From CAWJMN01 sp963844055 (GTDB taxonomy: Bacteria > Planctomycetota > Planctomycetia > Pirellulales > Pirellulaceae), in the NCBI GenBank assembly GCA_963844055.1, contig CAWJMN010000002.1, positions 1,364,001 through 1,428,000 on the forward strand: a DNA stretch of 64,000 nt. The letters run 5' to 3'. Under the pieces are notes generated by a model. It did not search any database, was not told the origin of the DNA, and was given only the letters and a program-made list of their open reading frames with translations. The translations under genes were made by a program, and so were the position numbers. This document shows, one piece after another, positions 40,509-50,623 of the stretch (position 1 is its first letter; every line of letters starts with the position of its first letter).

Positions 40509-41573
40509 ATGGCCACCCCTCGGCGGATCCTCATAACCCGGATGAGCGCTATTGGCGACAGCATCCTTACGCTGCCGGTTGCCTGCGCCTTACGCGATCA
40601 CTTTCCGGACGCCTACATTGCCTGGGCAATTGAGCGCAAGTCGGCCTCGGTGGTCACAAATCACAAGGCCCTCAATAACGTCATCCTGCTAGATCGTGGC
40701 TGGTTTGGATCGCCACTCAAGATTTGGCAACTTCGTCGCCAACTACGGGCCGAACGCTTCGACACGGTCATCGACTGCCAAAGCGTGACAAAGTCCGCGC
40801 TGCTGGGATGGCTCAGTGGTGCCCCGCTGCGAATCGGTTGCAAAGGCCAATACGGTGCCGAGCTCAGTCCTTGGCTCAATAACCGACTGGTCCTACCGTC
40901 CCATCCGCACCTCACCGACCGCTCACTCGACCTGCTTGCGCCGCTAGGCATCACTGCTCCCAAGATCCGCTGGGACTTTCCCCTGGTCGATCAAGCCCGC
41001 GCCGATGTCGACCACTGGATAAAAGATGGCACCCTGCCCAAACAGTTTGCCATCATCAATCCGGGTGCTACCTGGGACTCCAAACTTTGGGAGATGGATC
41101 GCTTTGCCTCCGTCGCCAACTATGTTCAGCAAACCTACAACCTGCCCACCGTGGTTGTATGGGGTGGCGGCCGAGAGAAGGCCTGGGCAGAAGAAATCGT
41201 TGCAGGAGCACCCAAGGCCGCACAGCTTGCCCCGAATACGACGTTGCCACAACTGGCCGCTCTGATCCAGCGTGGTTCACTCTTCGTCAGCAGCGATACC
41301 GGCCCACTCCACATGGCCGTTGCTGTTGGTACCCCCAGCATCGGACTCTACGGCAGCACGCGCCCCGAAGATTGCGGCCCTTACGGCCAACCCCATATCG
41401 GACTTCAAAAGCGTTTCCACGCAGGCTCGCGTACGGAACGTCGCAATGCAGACAACTCCGCCATGCGTTTGATCGAAGTGGCCGATGTCACGCCGCACTG
41501 CGATCGCCTACTAGGAATCACCTCCTCCAAAACAGCCTCTACTGCCACGCCACGAATTGTCGCGGCCGCATAA
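40509..41573 (+). CDS. Family 9 glycosyltransferase (heptosyltransferase-like)
   Basis: Adds a sugar, often heptose, to lipopolysaccharide-type acceptors. The 354-residue protein has the GT9 pattern: RILITRMSAIGDSILTLPV at the start, NPGATWDSKLWE near 182, and SSDTGPLHMAVAVGTPSIG near 260. A GT-B fold without membrane helices is expected, acting at the inner face of the membrane. The acceptor is unknown. It is followed 36 bases later by a 2OG-Fe(II) oxygenase gene in the same orientation. Confidence 0.88.
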   Translation: MATPRRILITRMSAIGDSILTLPVACALRDHFPDAYIAWAIERKSASVVTNHKALNNVILLDRGWFGSPLKIWQLRRQLRAERFDTVIDCQSVTKSALLGWLSGAPLRIGCKGQYGAELSPWLNNRLVLPSHPHLTDRSLDLLAPLGITAPKIRWDFPLVDQARADVDHWIKDGTLPKQFAIINPGATWDSKLWEMDRFASVANYVQQTYNLPTVVVWGGGREKAWAEEIVAGAPKAAQLAPNTTLPQLAALIQRGSLFVSSDTGPLHMAVAVGTPSIGLYGSTRPEDCGPYGQPHIGLQKRFHAGSRTERRNADNSAMRLIEVADVTPHCDRLLGITSSKTASTATPRIVAAA

Positions 41574-41609
41574 CCACTCACGTCCCTTTCGCTTTGCAGG
41601 ATCAAGCCC

Positions 41610-42242
41610 ATGTCACTTCTCGACTTCGAAGCCTTTCGCAACACCCCACTCGTTCGCGAACCTTTTGAGTACTTGATCATCCCGCAGTTTCTCAAGCCAG
41701 AGAACATCCCGGCCATCTCTGCCGACTATCCCAAGATCGGCCAAGGGGGCAGCTTTCCCCTCGGACATCTCAACTACGGTCCCGCGTTCGAAGAACTACG
41801 CCAAGAGCTGCAAGGCCCAGAAATGCAGCGTGCCTTCGAAGAGAAGTTCGATATCGACCTCTCTATGCGTCCGACAACCCTCACGGTTCGCGGGCGTTGC
41901 CGCATGAAGGATGGCAAGATCCATATCGACAGCCGCACCAAGCTGATCACGGTACTTCTCTATATGAACCAAAGCTGGGAAGCTCCCGGCGGTCGCTTGC
42001 GACTGCTCCGCTCGCAAAACGACATCAACGATGTCATCGCCGAAACGCCTCCCGCCCAAGGCACACTCGTCTGCTTTATGAATCGCACCAACGCCTGGCA
42101 CGGACACCTTCCCTTCGAAGGAGATCGTCGCGTGCTGCAACTCAACTGGGTCACCGACCAAAGCGCCGTCGACAGCTCTGAACGCCGGCACGGCTGGTCC
42201 GCTTGGTTCAAGAATCTCTTGCCAAAGCGCTGGGCTGCCTAG
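41610..42242 (+). CDS. 2-oxoglutarate/Fe(II)-dependent oxygenase
   Basis: A 210-residue soluble enzyme with the iron-binding triad in order: His-x-Asp in KIHIDSRT (about 106-108), a distal His in NAWHGHLPFEG (about 150), and an Arg for 2-oxoglutarate in DRRVLQLNW. It is a small member of the prolyl-hydroxylase-like branch; the substrate may be a sugar or protein. It probably shares a transcript with the GT9 gene, so it could modify the same glycan. Confidence 0.85.
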   Translation: MSLLDFEAFRNTPLVREPFEYLIIPQFLKPENIPAISADYPKIGQGGSFPLGHLNYGPAFEELRQELQGPEMQRAFEEKFDIDLSMRPTTLTVRGRCRMKDGKIHIDSRTKLITVLLYMNQSWEAPGGRLRLLRSQNDINDVIAETPPAQGTLVCFMNRTNAWHGHLPFEGDRRVLQLNWVTDQSAVDSSERRHGWSAWFKNLLPKRWAA

Positions 42243-42475
42243 CCACAAAACTTTGCTCGCTTAAACGACACGCATTTTTAAAGCCGAACTGCATAAGCAG
42301 CGTTTCGGCCTGCGCCACCACAGGCCAATCTGCATGAAGTGCTCAATGACCGAATTGTTCACATTCTGCGGATTCCGCGTGAATTCTCCCGGTGAAGAGC
42401 CGCTGCTACTGCCCCCCAGAAGCCTCGCGCAGTAAAATCAGTCGCTTCATCCCCGCCTCTCGCTGCGAGCTCCCC

Positions 42476-42685
42476 GTGACCGAATCCGAACCTCTACGTC
42501 TCGATCAATTCCTGAAGCTAAGCTCTATCGCCGAGACCGGCGGCCAAGCCAAGCTCTTGATCCAAGGGGGCCTCGTGAAGGTGAACGGCGTGGTAGAAAC
42601 GCGCCGCCGTTGCAAGCTAAGCCTGGGCGACGTCGTCGAAGTCGGCGGCAAAAAGTCCAAGGTCGATCAGTCCTACATGCGATAG
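42476..42685 (+). CDS. S4-domain RNA-binding protein (YaaA/YbcJ type)
   Basis: A short protein consisting almost entirely of an S4 domain: LRLDQFLKLSSIAETGGQAK, then GGLVKVNGVVETRRRCKLSLGD and VVEVGGKK. Stand-alone S4 proteins bind structured RNA, often rRNA or tRNA. The GTG at 42476 (69 residues) puts the domain near the N-terminus; an earlier GTG at 42392 would add 28 residues. I could not find a strong Shine-Dalgarno for either, so the start is uncertain. Confidence 0.75.
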   Translation: MTESEPLRLDQFLKLSSIAETGGQAKLLIQGGLVKVNGVVETRRRCKLSLGDVVEVGGKKSKVDQSYMR

Positions 42686-42743
42686 ATCGCCTCGCCAATC
42701 CCTCACAAACTGGCGCTCTGCAGACACAGCAGAGCAGCGTCGT

Positions 42744-44753
42744 TTACACACCCGCGACCAGCTTTTCAAAATCGTCTTCGCTGATTACTTTCACTCCCAA
42801 CTCCTGGGCCTTGGCCAGCTTGCTTCCCGCTTCCGCGCCGGCCACTAAAAACGCCGTCTTCTTGGAAACGCTTGACGAAGCCTTGCCCCCCATCTTTTCG
42901 ATCAGCTTTTCAATCTCGTCACGCGTGTACTTCACCAGCGTTCCCGTTACCACAACGCTCTTTCCAGCAAGTTGGCTATCCGCCGGCGGAGCCTCTTTCG
43001 CTTCCGCAACCATGACGATCCCGGCCTGCTGCAAATCGGCAATGGTCTCTCGCCCAACGTCACTTTGCAAATACTCGTAAACGCTTTTCGCAATGATCTC
43101 GCCCACGTCGGAGACCTGCCCCAGCTCTTCACGGCTCGCGGCCATCAGCGCTTCGATCGTTTGAAAGCGATCGGCCAAAACCTGCGATACCCGCTGCCCC
43201 ACATGCCGTATGGCCAGCGCATTGAGCAGTCGCGCAAGGCCTCGCCCCTTGCTGGCCTCTACACCTGCCACCAAATTGTCGGCCGACTTCTTCCCCATCC
43301 GCTCCAGCGTTAAAAGCTGCTCACTCGTCAGCCGATACAAGTCGCCATACCTGCGAACTAGTTTGCTGGCCACCAGCTGATCGACTAACTTATCCCCCAG
43401 CCCTTCAATATCCATCGCATTACGTGTTGCGAAGTAACGCAATCGCTCTTTCAGCTGTGCCGGACATTCCACATTGGGGCAGCGAATATAAACGCCCCCT
43501 TCATCCTTCACCAGCGCCGTTTGGCACTCCGGACATTGCGTCGGAAACTCAAACGCCTTCACATCGTCGCCGCGCAAGTGCTTCTCCACACGCACAATAT
43601 GCGGAATGATCTTCCCCGCCTTTTCAACGACGACCACATCCCCCACGCGGACATCCTTACGAGCAATTTCGTCCGCATTATGCAGGCTCGCCCGACTCAC
43701 AATCGTTCCCGCCAACTCCACAGGCTCTAGCTCGGCCACCGGCGTAATTGCCCCGGTTTTTCCTACCTGTACCGTGATCTCGTTCAGCTTCGTCGTTGCC
43801 TCGTACTTTTCCAACTTGTAGGCCACAACCCAGCGGGGACTTTTGGAGCGCGCTCCTAGCCGTTCGCGCTGATCAAACCGATTGACCTTCAGCACCAAGC
43901 CGTCTACTTCAAAATCCAGCTCGTGAAAGTTCTCAATCTGCAAGTTGCAATACGCAATCGCTGCATCTAGGTCATTAAAGCGCTTGGCATGTGGCGTCGG
44001 CACCAACCCTAGCCGCGCCACTTCTTCTAAAAACTCCGCATGCGTTTGCGAAGTGATCCCTTCACAGTAGCCAATCCCATGCACAAACACCTTCAGCCCG
44101 CGCTCAGCACATAGCCGGGGATCCAAAAGCCGTACGCTACCCGCCGCACAGTTCCGCGGATTCTTATACAACGCTTCGCCCGCCGCTTGTTGCCGCTCGT
44201 TCAGCTTCACCAGGTCGGCGTTCGTCATGTACACTTCGCCGCGCACTTCCAGCACCGGCGGTACATGCTCTCCCATCAATCGCAGCGGAACATCTTCAAT
44301 CGTCCGCACATTATGCGTCACATCATCTCCGACCTGGCCATTGCCGCGCGTCACCGCCCGTGTCAAAACGCCATTCTCATACAAGATCGAGATCGCCACG
44401 CCATCGATCTTCAGCTCCACCACCCACTCAACCGTTTCCCCTTCCAAAGACTTCGCGGTTCGCGCCGCAAAGGCCCGCAGTTCTTCTTCGCTGTAGGTGT
44501 TTTCGATCGACAGCATCGGCACGCGATGCTCTACCTGCACCAAGTCCGAAACTGGCGCATCGCCGATTCGCTGCGTGGGACTATCCGGCGTGACAAATTC
44601 CGGATGGGCCACTTCAAGCCGCGTCAACTCTTCCAGTAGGCGGTCATATTCCAGGTCCGAAATTACCGGCGCAGCTTCCACGTAGTACTTGCGGTCATGC
44701 TCGCGAATCTCGTTTCGCAATGCCTCCACACGCTGCTGCACCTGGCCGTCCAT
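42744..44753 (-). CDS. ligA: NAD+-dependent DNA ligase LigA
   Basis: Seals nicks during replication and repair. The 669-residue protein has the adenylation motif ELKIDG with Lys115, a four-Cys zinc finger (CPECQ near 402 and CPNVECPAQ), helix-hairpin-helix repeats, and a C-terminal BRCT domain (VVVTGTLVKYTRDEIEKLIE). The ATG at 44753 has GGGGAG upstream and gives the normal MDGQVQQRVEALRNEI start. The gene is monocistronic as far as visible. Confidence 0.96.
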   Translation of the reverse strand: MDGQVQQRVEALRNEIREHDRKYYVEAAPVISDLEYDRLLEELTRLEVAHPEFVTPDSPTQRIGDAPVSDLVQVEHRVPMLSIENTYSEEELRAFAARTAKSLEGETVEWVVELKIDGVAISILYENGVLTRAVTRGNGQVGDDVTHNVRTIEDVPLRLMGEHVPPVLEVRGEVYMTNADLVKLNERQQAAGEALYKNPRNCAAGSVRLLDPRLCAERGLKVFVHGIGYCEGITSQTHAEFLEEVARLGLVPTPHAKRFNDLDAAIAYCNLQIENFHELDFEVDGLVLKVNRFDQRERLGARSKSPRWVVAYKLEKYEATTKLNEITVQVGKTGAITPVAELEPVELAGTIVSRASLHNADEIARKDVRVGDVVVVEKAGKIIPHIVRVEKHLRGDDVKAFEFPTQCPECQTALVKDEGGVYIRCPNVECPAQLKERLRYFATRNAMDIEGLGDKLVDQLVASKLVRRYGDLYRLTSEQLLTLERMGKKSADNLVAGVEASKGRGLARLLNALAIRHVGQRVSQVLADRFQTIEALMAASREELGQVSDVGEIIAKSVYEYLQSDVGRETIADLQQAGIVMVAEAKEAPPADSQLAGKSVVVTGTLVKYTRDEIEKLIEKMGGKASSSVSKKTAFLVAGAEAGSKLAKAQELGVKVISEDDFEKLVAGV

Positions 44754-44860
44754 CACATGCTCCCCCACGTTAAAACTTCGCTTCCGCCACCAACCTCAGG
44801 CCCCGCCACCAAAACGAACCCCGACTCTGAATAGTATACTAAAGTACACTTACCGGCCGG

Positions 44861-45175
44861 TCAACTTTTTTCGATTTTGGTCGGGTCTTCTGGGGGTTCT
44901 TTTTCCTGGACAGGTTCTTTGCCACCACTTCCCCCCTGCCACCAATCGTCGGTCCCAATGGCGGCAAAAGTGAACACCGTCAGAAGTCCCAGTTCCACCA
45001 GCAAAATAATTAGCCCTTTATCTTGCATCAGTTCCACCAGCGGATGCGAAGGCCCGGCACCGCGATCCCGCTGCTTCACGACAATCATCATCGCGTAAGC
45101 GCAAGCTGTCACGGCAAAAGCAGTTCCTGCAATCAAGAGCGCAATATAAAAAGGGTTCGTTCGTTCTTTTGCCAT
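44861..45175 (-). CDS. Small membrane protein of unknown function
   Basis: A 104-residue protein with two transmembrane helices (about residues 10-32 and 50-72) and a charged, Glu/Pro-rich C-terminus (about 78-104). It begins MAKERTNPFYIALLIAGTAF. Similar small two-helix proteins occur beside housekeeping genes in planctomycetes, but I do not recognise the family. The ATG at 45175 starts directly before the first helix. Confidence 0.55.
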   Translation of the reverse strand: MAKERTNPFYIALLIAGTAFAVTACAYAMMIVVKQRDRGAGPSHPLVELMQDKGLIILLVELGLLTVFTFAAIGTDDWWQGGSGGKEPVQEKEPPEDPTKIEKS

Positions 45176-45281
45176 GGGTAAAGCTTTGTTTTCCAAAGAT
45201 TAGCAACCGCCAAAGTCCCCTCGCGAAGGTCACATCACCCCCAGCAAGGTTCCCCTGCATTTTGTATCATACGGGATTCGA

Positions 45282-48248
45282 TTGAGTACATCAGCGACCT
45301 CATTTTCCATCGGATTTGCCGTGTCGTCTCCCCGAATGATTCAGGTTCGCGGTGCCGAGGTTCACAACCTCCGTGGCGTCGATCTGGACATACCACTGGG
45401 AAGGCTGATCGCCTTTTGCGGCGTTAGCGGCAGCGGCAAAACCAGCCTCGCCCTCGACACGCTCTATGCTGAAGGCCAGCGCCGTTACGTCGAAAGCTTT
45501 TCACTCTATTCGCGTCAGTTTTTAGAGCGTCTGGAAAAGCCCGCCGTCGAGCGGATCGAAAACCTCCCCGCTGCGATTGCCGTCACCACCGACAGCGGCA
45601 CTCGCACCAGCCGTTCCACCATTGCGACCGCCACCGAAACGGCCGACTACCTGCGCCTGCTGTACGCCCGCGGCGCCGATCTCGTCTGCCCTACCTGTCA
45701 TACCAGCGTCACCCGGTTCAGCCCACAAACCGTTTTAGAAGTTCTCGGCACACTTCCAGCCGGGCTCAAACTGCAAGTTGGCTTCGCCCTTGTGCGCGAT
45801 CCACTCGTTTCCTTAGAAGAGCAGCTCGCCCAGCTCAAAGCCTCCGGCTTTCTACGACTTACCTTCGACGGCAAAACGTTTGATCTCTCCGAACAATCCG
45901 ACCTCCTGCGGCTGTTCCTCCCCTCACTAGACCAAGCAACTCAGGCCGATCCACGGTCTGCCTTAGTCATTGTCGATCGCCTTACCACGGGCCCTAGCCT
46001 TGGCTCGCGCGGACTCGACTCACTCGCCACTGCGTTTCGTCAACAAGGACACGCGATCCTTCTCCTAGAGGATTCCGCCGACTACTCACAAAATCCACAA
46101 CTACCGGCTTGTATGCCGATCATGCTCGATGGCAAAGCCTGGCAACGCGTTGGCTTTTCCAGCCAACTTCGCTGCCTAGGTTGCAATCGGGAATTCACCC
46201 AGCCAGAACCAAAGCTCTTTAGCTTCAACAGCCCACTCGGCGCATGCCCCCGCTGTGAAGGGCTTGGCAGCTTGCTCGATCTCGACTGGGACCTGGTCTT
46301 TCCAGATTCCACTCGCACGCTTCAAACCCATGCCGTCGCGCCGTGGGAATCGTCCGCTTACAAAGAAGACTACGAAGCACTCCTTGCCATCGCTCCCCAA
46401 CTTGGCCTGCCGGTTGATGTGCCCATCGCCGACTTCACACCACAGCAGCGTCAGCTTTTGCAGTTCGGCGATGCTGCGCTCGGCTGGAGTGGAATCGATG
46501 GTTTCTTCCAAGCCCTACAGCAGCAAAAACACAAGCTTCCGCAGCGCGCTTTTATCAGTCGCTACAAAAGCACGCGAATCTGCCCCGATTGCTTAGGGAC
46601 GCGCCTCCAGTCTGAGCCCATGGCCTGGCTCCTGGGGGATAAAAACATTGCACAGCTTTCCTCCTGCTCCATCGATGACATCTATCAGCACCTCACGCAC
46701 TTGCCGCTGGTCGATGCGCGCCGCCAAGGCTGCCTCACCTTGCTCAAGCAAGTACTTGCTCGGCTCAATTACCTTCGCCAAGTTGGCCTAGGATACTTGC
46801 CGCTCGATCGCCCCCTGCGCACGCTCAGCGGAGGCGAAGCCCAGCGTGTCGCCCTCACGTCGGCCTTGGGAAGCACGCTGGTTAACATGCTCTATGTTTT
46901 GGATGAGCCCTCCTCGGGCCTTCATCCGCGCGACGTGCAACGACTTGTCACCGCGATGCTGGCCCTGCGTGATCGTGGCAATACCGTCATCGCGGTTGAG
47001 CACGAAGAGACGCTATTGCGATCGGCTGACTACTTGGTCGAGATTGGCCCTGGTGCCGGAGACCTGGGGGGCGACGTCGTCTTCACAGGGACGCTCGACG
47101 AAATGCTGAAAACTCCCAAAAGCTCGACCGGCGACTTTCTTGCAGGTCGTCGCGGCGTCTCGCTGCCAGGCCAGCGCCGCCCTACCAGTCGCGGCTGGAT
47201 CAAACTGTCGGGAGCAACAGGCCACAACCTAAAAGACCTTACCGTCTCGTTTCCGCTGGGCGTTCTGTGCGTAGTGACCGGCGTCAGCGGCGCTGGCAAA
47301 AGCTCGCTCGTGCAAGAGACCCTTTACGGGGCGCTGTGCAAACGCAAACGCAAGCCGTGCGACACTCCGCTTCCTTACGCGGATGTTGTAGGGGATGGCG
47401 CCATTGATGAGGTGATCCTTGTCGACCAATCTCCGGTCGGCCGATCTCCTCGATCGAGCCCTGCCACGTATATCAAGGCGTTCGATCCCATTCGCGCCGT
47501 CTTTGCCGAGACAATCGAAGCGCGCACCCACAATTACGGCGCAGGGTCGTTTAGCTTTAATGTGGCCGGTGGTCGCTGTGAAGCGTGCGAAGGGGACGGC
47601 TTTCGCGAAGTCGATATGCAATTCCTGGCCGACGTGCTGATGAAGTGTCCCGCTTGCAATGGCTCACGCTATCGCCAAGAGATTTTGAAGGTCACCTATC
47701 GCGGCAAGAACATCGCCGAGGTCCTGCAAATGAGTGCCCGAGAAGCCTTCGGCTTTTTCCGCGGCCAACCCAAGGTTCAATCGCGGCTCAAGCCGTTGAT
47801 GGATGTCGGCCTGGACTACATCCGCCTGGGCCAACCGGTTAGCACCCTTTCCGCCGGCGAAGCACAGCGACTCAAGCTTGCTTCCCACCTCTCAGAAGTC
47901 ACACGCAGTCGCACGCTGTTCCTCATGGATGAGCCGACCAGCGGATTGCACTTTGCCGATATTGTGACGCTGCTCGATTGCTTTGATGCGCTGCTGAGCG
48001 TTGGCCATTCCCTCATTTTGGTCGAACATAACCTGCAGCTGATTCGCGCCGCCGACTATATCATCGACCTTGGCCCGGAAGCGGGCGAGAATGGCGGAAC
48101 CGTTGTCGCTACCGGCACCCCCGAAGATATTGCCGCTTGTCCAAAGTCGCACACGGGGCATTTTTTGGCCCAAGTCCTCTCCCGTGATGCCGAATTGCAA
48201 GATGCGTTGCAAGAGAGTGACGACGAAGAAGAGGATGACGATCAATGA
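45282..48248 (+). CDS. uvrA: Excinuclease ABC subunit UvrA
   Basis: Damage-recognition ATPase of nucleotide excision repair, partner of UvrB. The protein has two ABC modules: first Walker A CGVSGSGKTSLA with a signature LSGGEAQRVALTS near 520, second Walker A GVSGAGKSSLVQE with signature LSAGEAQRLKLAS. Zinc-binding cysteines are visible (CLGC...CPRC near 300, and CEACEGDGF with CPACNG near 775). An acidic tail (DDEEEDDDQ) is unusual. The first codon is TTG at 45282; an ATG at 45336 is an alternative start. The stop overlaps the next gene by four bases. Confidence 0.92.
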   Translation: MSTSATSFSIGFAVSSPRMIQVRGAEVHNLRGVDLDIPLGRLIAFCGVSGSGKTSLALDTLYAEGQRRYVESFSLYSRQFLERLEKPAVERIENLPAAIAVTTDSGTRTSRSTIATATETADYLRLLYARGADLVCPTCHTSVTRFSPQTVLEVLGTLPAGLKLQVGFALVRDPLVSLEEQLAQLKASGFLRLTFDGKTFDLSEQSDLLRLFLPSLDQATQADPRSALVIVDRLTTGPSLGSRGLDSLATAFRQQGHAILLLEDSADYSQNPQLPACMPIMLDGKAWQRVGFSSQLRCLGCNREFTQPEPKLFSFNSPLGACPRCEGLGSLLDLDWDLVFPDSTRTLQTHAVAPWESSAYKEDYEALLAIAPQLGLPVDVPIADFTPQQRQLLQFGDAALGWSGIDGFFQALQQQKHKLPQRAFISRYKSTRICPDCLGTRLQSEPMAWLLGDKNIAQLSSCSIDDIYQHLTHLPLVDARRQGCLTLLKQVLARLNYLRQVGLGYLPLDRPLRTLSGGEAQRVALTSALGSTLVNMLYVLDEPSSGLHPRDVQRLVTAMLALRDRGNTVIAVEHEETLLRSADYLVEIGPGAGDLGGDVVFTGTLDEMLKTPKSSTGDFLAGRRGVSLPGQRRPTSRGWIKLSGATGHNLKDLTVSFPLGVLCVVTGVSGAGKSSLVQETLYGALCKRKRKPCDTPLPYADVVGDGAIDEVILVDQSPVGRSPRSSPATYIKAFDPIRAVFAETIEARTHNYGAGSFSFNVAGGRCEACEGDGFREVDMQFLADVLMKCPACNGSRYRQEILKVTYRGKNIAEVLQMSAREAFGFFRGQPKVQSRLKPLMDVGLDYIRLGQPVSTLSAGEAQRLKLASHLSEVTRSRTLFLMDEPTSGLHFADIVTLLDCFDALLSVGHSLILVEHNLQLIRAADYIIDLGPEAGENGGTVVATGTPEDIAACPKSHTGHFLAQVLSRDAELQDALQESDDEEEDDDQ

Positions 48249-49189
48249 GCCCTTCTTCGCTGCAACAAGTGGATCTCTTTCATGGCGAACTAGCGCCGCA
48301 GCGCGCAACCGTCTACGTTCGCCTGCTTAATTACTCCACCAAGGCCGGACAGCGCCTCGTAGGACAGATTCGCGGCCCTTTTTCTTCACGCGGCGAAACC
48401 CTGCCAGCCACTCACCCTTTTGCCGATCAAGGCCCAGGTGACTCAATCCTTGTTCGGGCAATCGTTCCTGATCCTGTTCGCTGGAGCATCGATCAGCCTG
48501 CCCTGTACAAAGTCACGCTCCAACTTTTTGAGCGTGACCAACTGCTCGCCACCGAACAATATTCGTTTGCGTTTCACGGCTATGGGGCGCGCGGCACCAA
48601 GCTTGTTCGTGATGGCCACACGCTGGTCATTCGCGCCGCCGTTCAAGACATCGCACTCGACCCTCAAGAACTTTCCCCAACGGGATGGCTCCAGCAAACC
48701 GAAGAACTGGCCTGCTTCGTTCCAGCAGACGCACCACTTCCTCCCCAGGCCGATACACTCGGCCTGCCGCTGATCGTCACCATGGCAGACGCTCCAACTC
48801 GAACGTCTGATTCCATCCGGCAGGACCTTCGCAACCTCTCGCGCAATCCCGCCATCATCGCAGCGATCCTACCCGACTCCGTTGGAACGCAAGCCGCGCA
48901 AGAGAAGCTTCCTCTCAACTGGCTCAAAGGATTTGCGATTACGTCCAGCGCGGACATTGCCATCCCCGCTTGGGCTGACTTCGCACTGCTAGAACTTTCG
49001 CCAAGCTTGCTCGCCGAAGAAAGCCGCGCTGCTTTGGCGAATCGCCTGCAAGCAGCGATTCAGCTCCCCGCTCCGGTCATGATCCTTGCTCGCCATCCTC
49101 AGCTTCCGCTGGAACAGCGCCGCGCCGCTTGCGATGCGTTGCAACGGCAAATTGCCCCCTTGGGTCAATTCGCCGGCTACATCGTCTAA
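48245..49189 (+). CDS. Conserved protein coupled to uvrA, unknown function
   Basis: A 314-residue cytoplasmic protein whose ATG overlaps the uvrA stop (ATGA). Residues 70-125 resemble the beta-sandwich of GH2-type proteins (WSIDQPALYKVTLQLFERDQ, then YSFAFHGYGARGTKLVRDGH), and residues 150-314 have alternating helices and strands, as in a degenerate TIM barrel. No catalytic glutamates typical of GH2 can be picked out. A role connected to repair is suggested only by position. Confidence 0.6.
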   Translation: MSPSSLQQVDLFHGELAPQRATVYVRLLNYSTKAGQRLVGQIRGPFSSRGETLPATHPFADQGPGDSILVRAIVPDPVRWSIDQPALYKVTLQLFERDQLLATEQYSFAFHGYGARGTKLVRDGHTLVIRAAVQDIALDPQELSPTGWLQQTEELACFVPADAPLPPQADTLGLPLIVTMADAPTRTSDSIRQDLRNLSRNPAIIAAILPDSVGTQAAQEKLPLNWLKGFAITSSADIAIPAWADFALLELSPSLLAEESRAALANRLQAAIQLPAPVMILARHPQLPLEQRRAACDALQRQIAPLGQFAGYIV

Positions 49190-49384
49190 CGCGATCCCGC
49201 GCGATGTGCTCCGTTTCCCAGGCCGATTAATGCGCTGCGGCACGCCTGGGCCTTTGCAATTCTCATGCAGAATTTGCTGGGATGCTCCTCGGGCCAGGCG
49301 TACAATGTTCGCATTCCCGCCTAGTGGCTTGCCCACTACATTCCCCTGCCCCCTCGTTCCCTCTTGCCAAAAAGCATCCCTGCT

Positions 49385-50620
49385 ATGTCACCACTGATGT
49401 ACGTTCGTTTGTGGCTGATGGTCTTTCTGCACTACTTTGTGTGGGGCTCTTGGTATGTGACGATGGGGACCTACCTCACCAAGACCCTTAACTTTCCGGG
49501 CGACCAAGTCGGACTCGCCTACGGAACGACGGCCGTTGGCGCGATGGTTTCGCCTTTCATTGCCGGCATCTTTGCGGACCGCTTCTTTGCCAGCCAAAAA
49601 CTGCTCGGCACCTTGCACTTGATCGGCGCGGGGCTGCTGTACTGGGTATCCACCCTGCATAGCTTTCCGCCGTTTTACGCCGTGCTGATTCTGTACACGA
49701 TCACCTACATGGCCGGGCATGGCTTGACCAATACGCTCGCCTTGCACCACTCGAAAAATCCCAAGCAAGAGTTTCCCATCGTGATGATGATGGGCAGCGT
49801 CGGCTGGATCGCTGCAGGCTGGGTCGTCAGTTGGCTCGACCTGGAAAACTCCGTCAACATGTTTCGCCTAGCATCATTGGCTGCTCTGGTGATGGGGGTT
49901 TACTCCTTCACGCTTCCTCATACGCCTCCGCAAGGAACCAAAGAGCCTCTTTCCATTCGCACCATCTTGGGGATCGATGCGATCGAGCTCTTTCGCGATC
50001 GTTCCTTCGCCATGTTCATGCTCTGTTCGTTTTTGATCTGCATACCGCTCAGCTTCTACTTCAACTGGATGAACCTGTTCATGAATGAACTCGACATCAA
50101 AGGAGCTGCTGCCAAAATGACGCTGGGCCAAGTCTCGGATGTCCTCTTTTTGTTGTTACTGCCGGTCCTGCTTGTCCATTTAGGCGTGAAAGGGATTTTG
50201 CTACTGGGAATGGTCGCCTGGACGCTTCGATTTGCGCTGCTGAGCCTGCTTCCCGGCCAGCAATCAAGCAGCAATATCACCTGGATGCTCTACCTCGCCA
50301 TCGGCGTCCATGGAATGTGTTACGACTACATCTTTGTGATGGGCCGGATGTACGTCGACCAGCGCGCACGGCCAGAAATTCGGGGTGCCGCGCAAGGGCT
50401 GCACGCGATCCTCACGCTGGGGATCGGCATGTTCGTGGGAACTTGGCTGGGGGGCGTCGTCGGCCAGCACTATGCCACCACGTCAGATAGCAACGTCGTC
50501 ACGCACGCCTGGCAGCAAATCTGGATGGTGCCGGCAATTCTCTCGGCCGTGTTGCTAGTCCTTTTTGCCGCCTTCTTCAAGGACCAGCCCACCAAAGCGA
50601 CCGATTCCAACACCCCCTAA
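49385..50620 (+). CDS. MFS transporter of the nucleoside permease (NupG) type
   Basis: An inner-membrane protein of 411 residues with about 12 helices. It begins MSPLMYVRLWLMVFLHYFVWGSWYVTMGTYL and contains AGIFADRFFASQKLLG, matching the NHS (nucleoside:H+ symporter) family in layout. A regular GSVGWIAAGWVV segment and a C-terminal GMFVGTWLGGVVGQ support it. The ATG at 49385 is chosen over one seven codons earlier because the helix begins there. Substrate is inferred as nucleosides from family only. Confidence 0.82.
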   Translation: MSPLMYVRLWLMVFLHYFVWGSWYVTMGTYLTKTLNFPGDQVGLAYGTTAVGAMVSPFIAGIFADRFFASQKLLGTLHLIGAGLLYWVSTLHSFPPFYAVLILYTITYMAGHGLTNTLALHHSKNPKQEFPIVMMMGSVGWIAAGWVVSWLDLENSVNMFRLASLAALVMGVYSFTLPHTPPQGTKEPLSIRTILGIDAIELFRDRSFAMFMLCSFLICIPLSFYFNWMNLFMNELDIKGAAAKMTLGQVSDVLFLLLLPVLLVHLGVKGILLLGMVAWTLRFALLSLLPGQQSSSNITWMLYLAIGVHGMCYDYIFVMGRMYVDQRARPEIRGAAQGLHAILTLGIGMFVGTWLGGVVGQHYATTSDSNVVTHAWQQIWMVPAILSAVLLVLFAAFFKDQPTKATDSNTP

Positions 50621-50623
50621 ACC

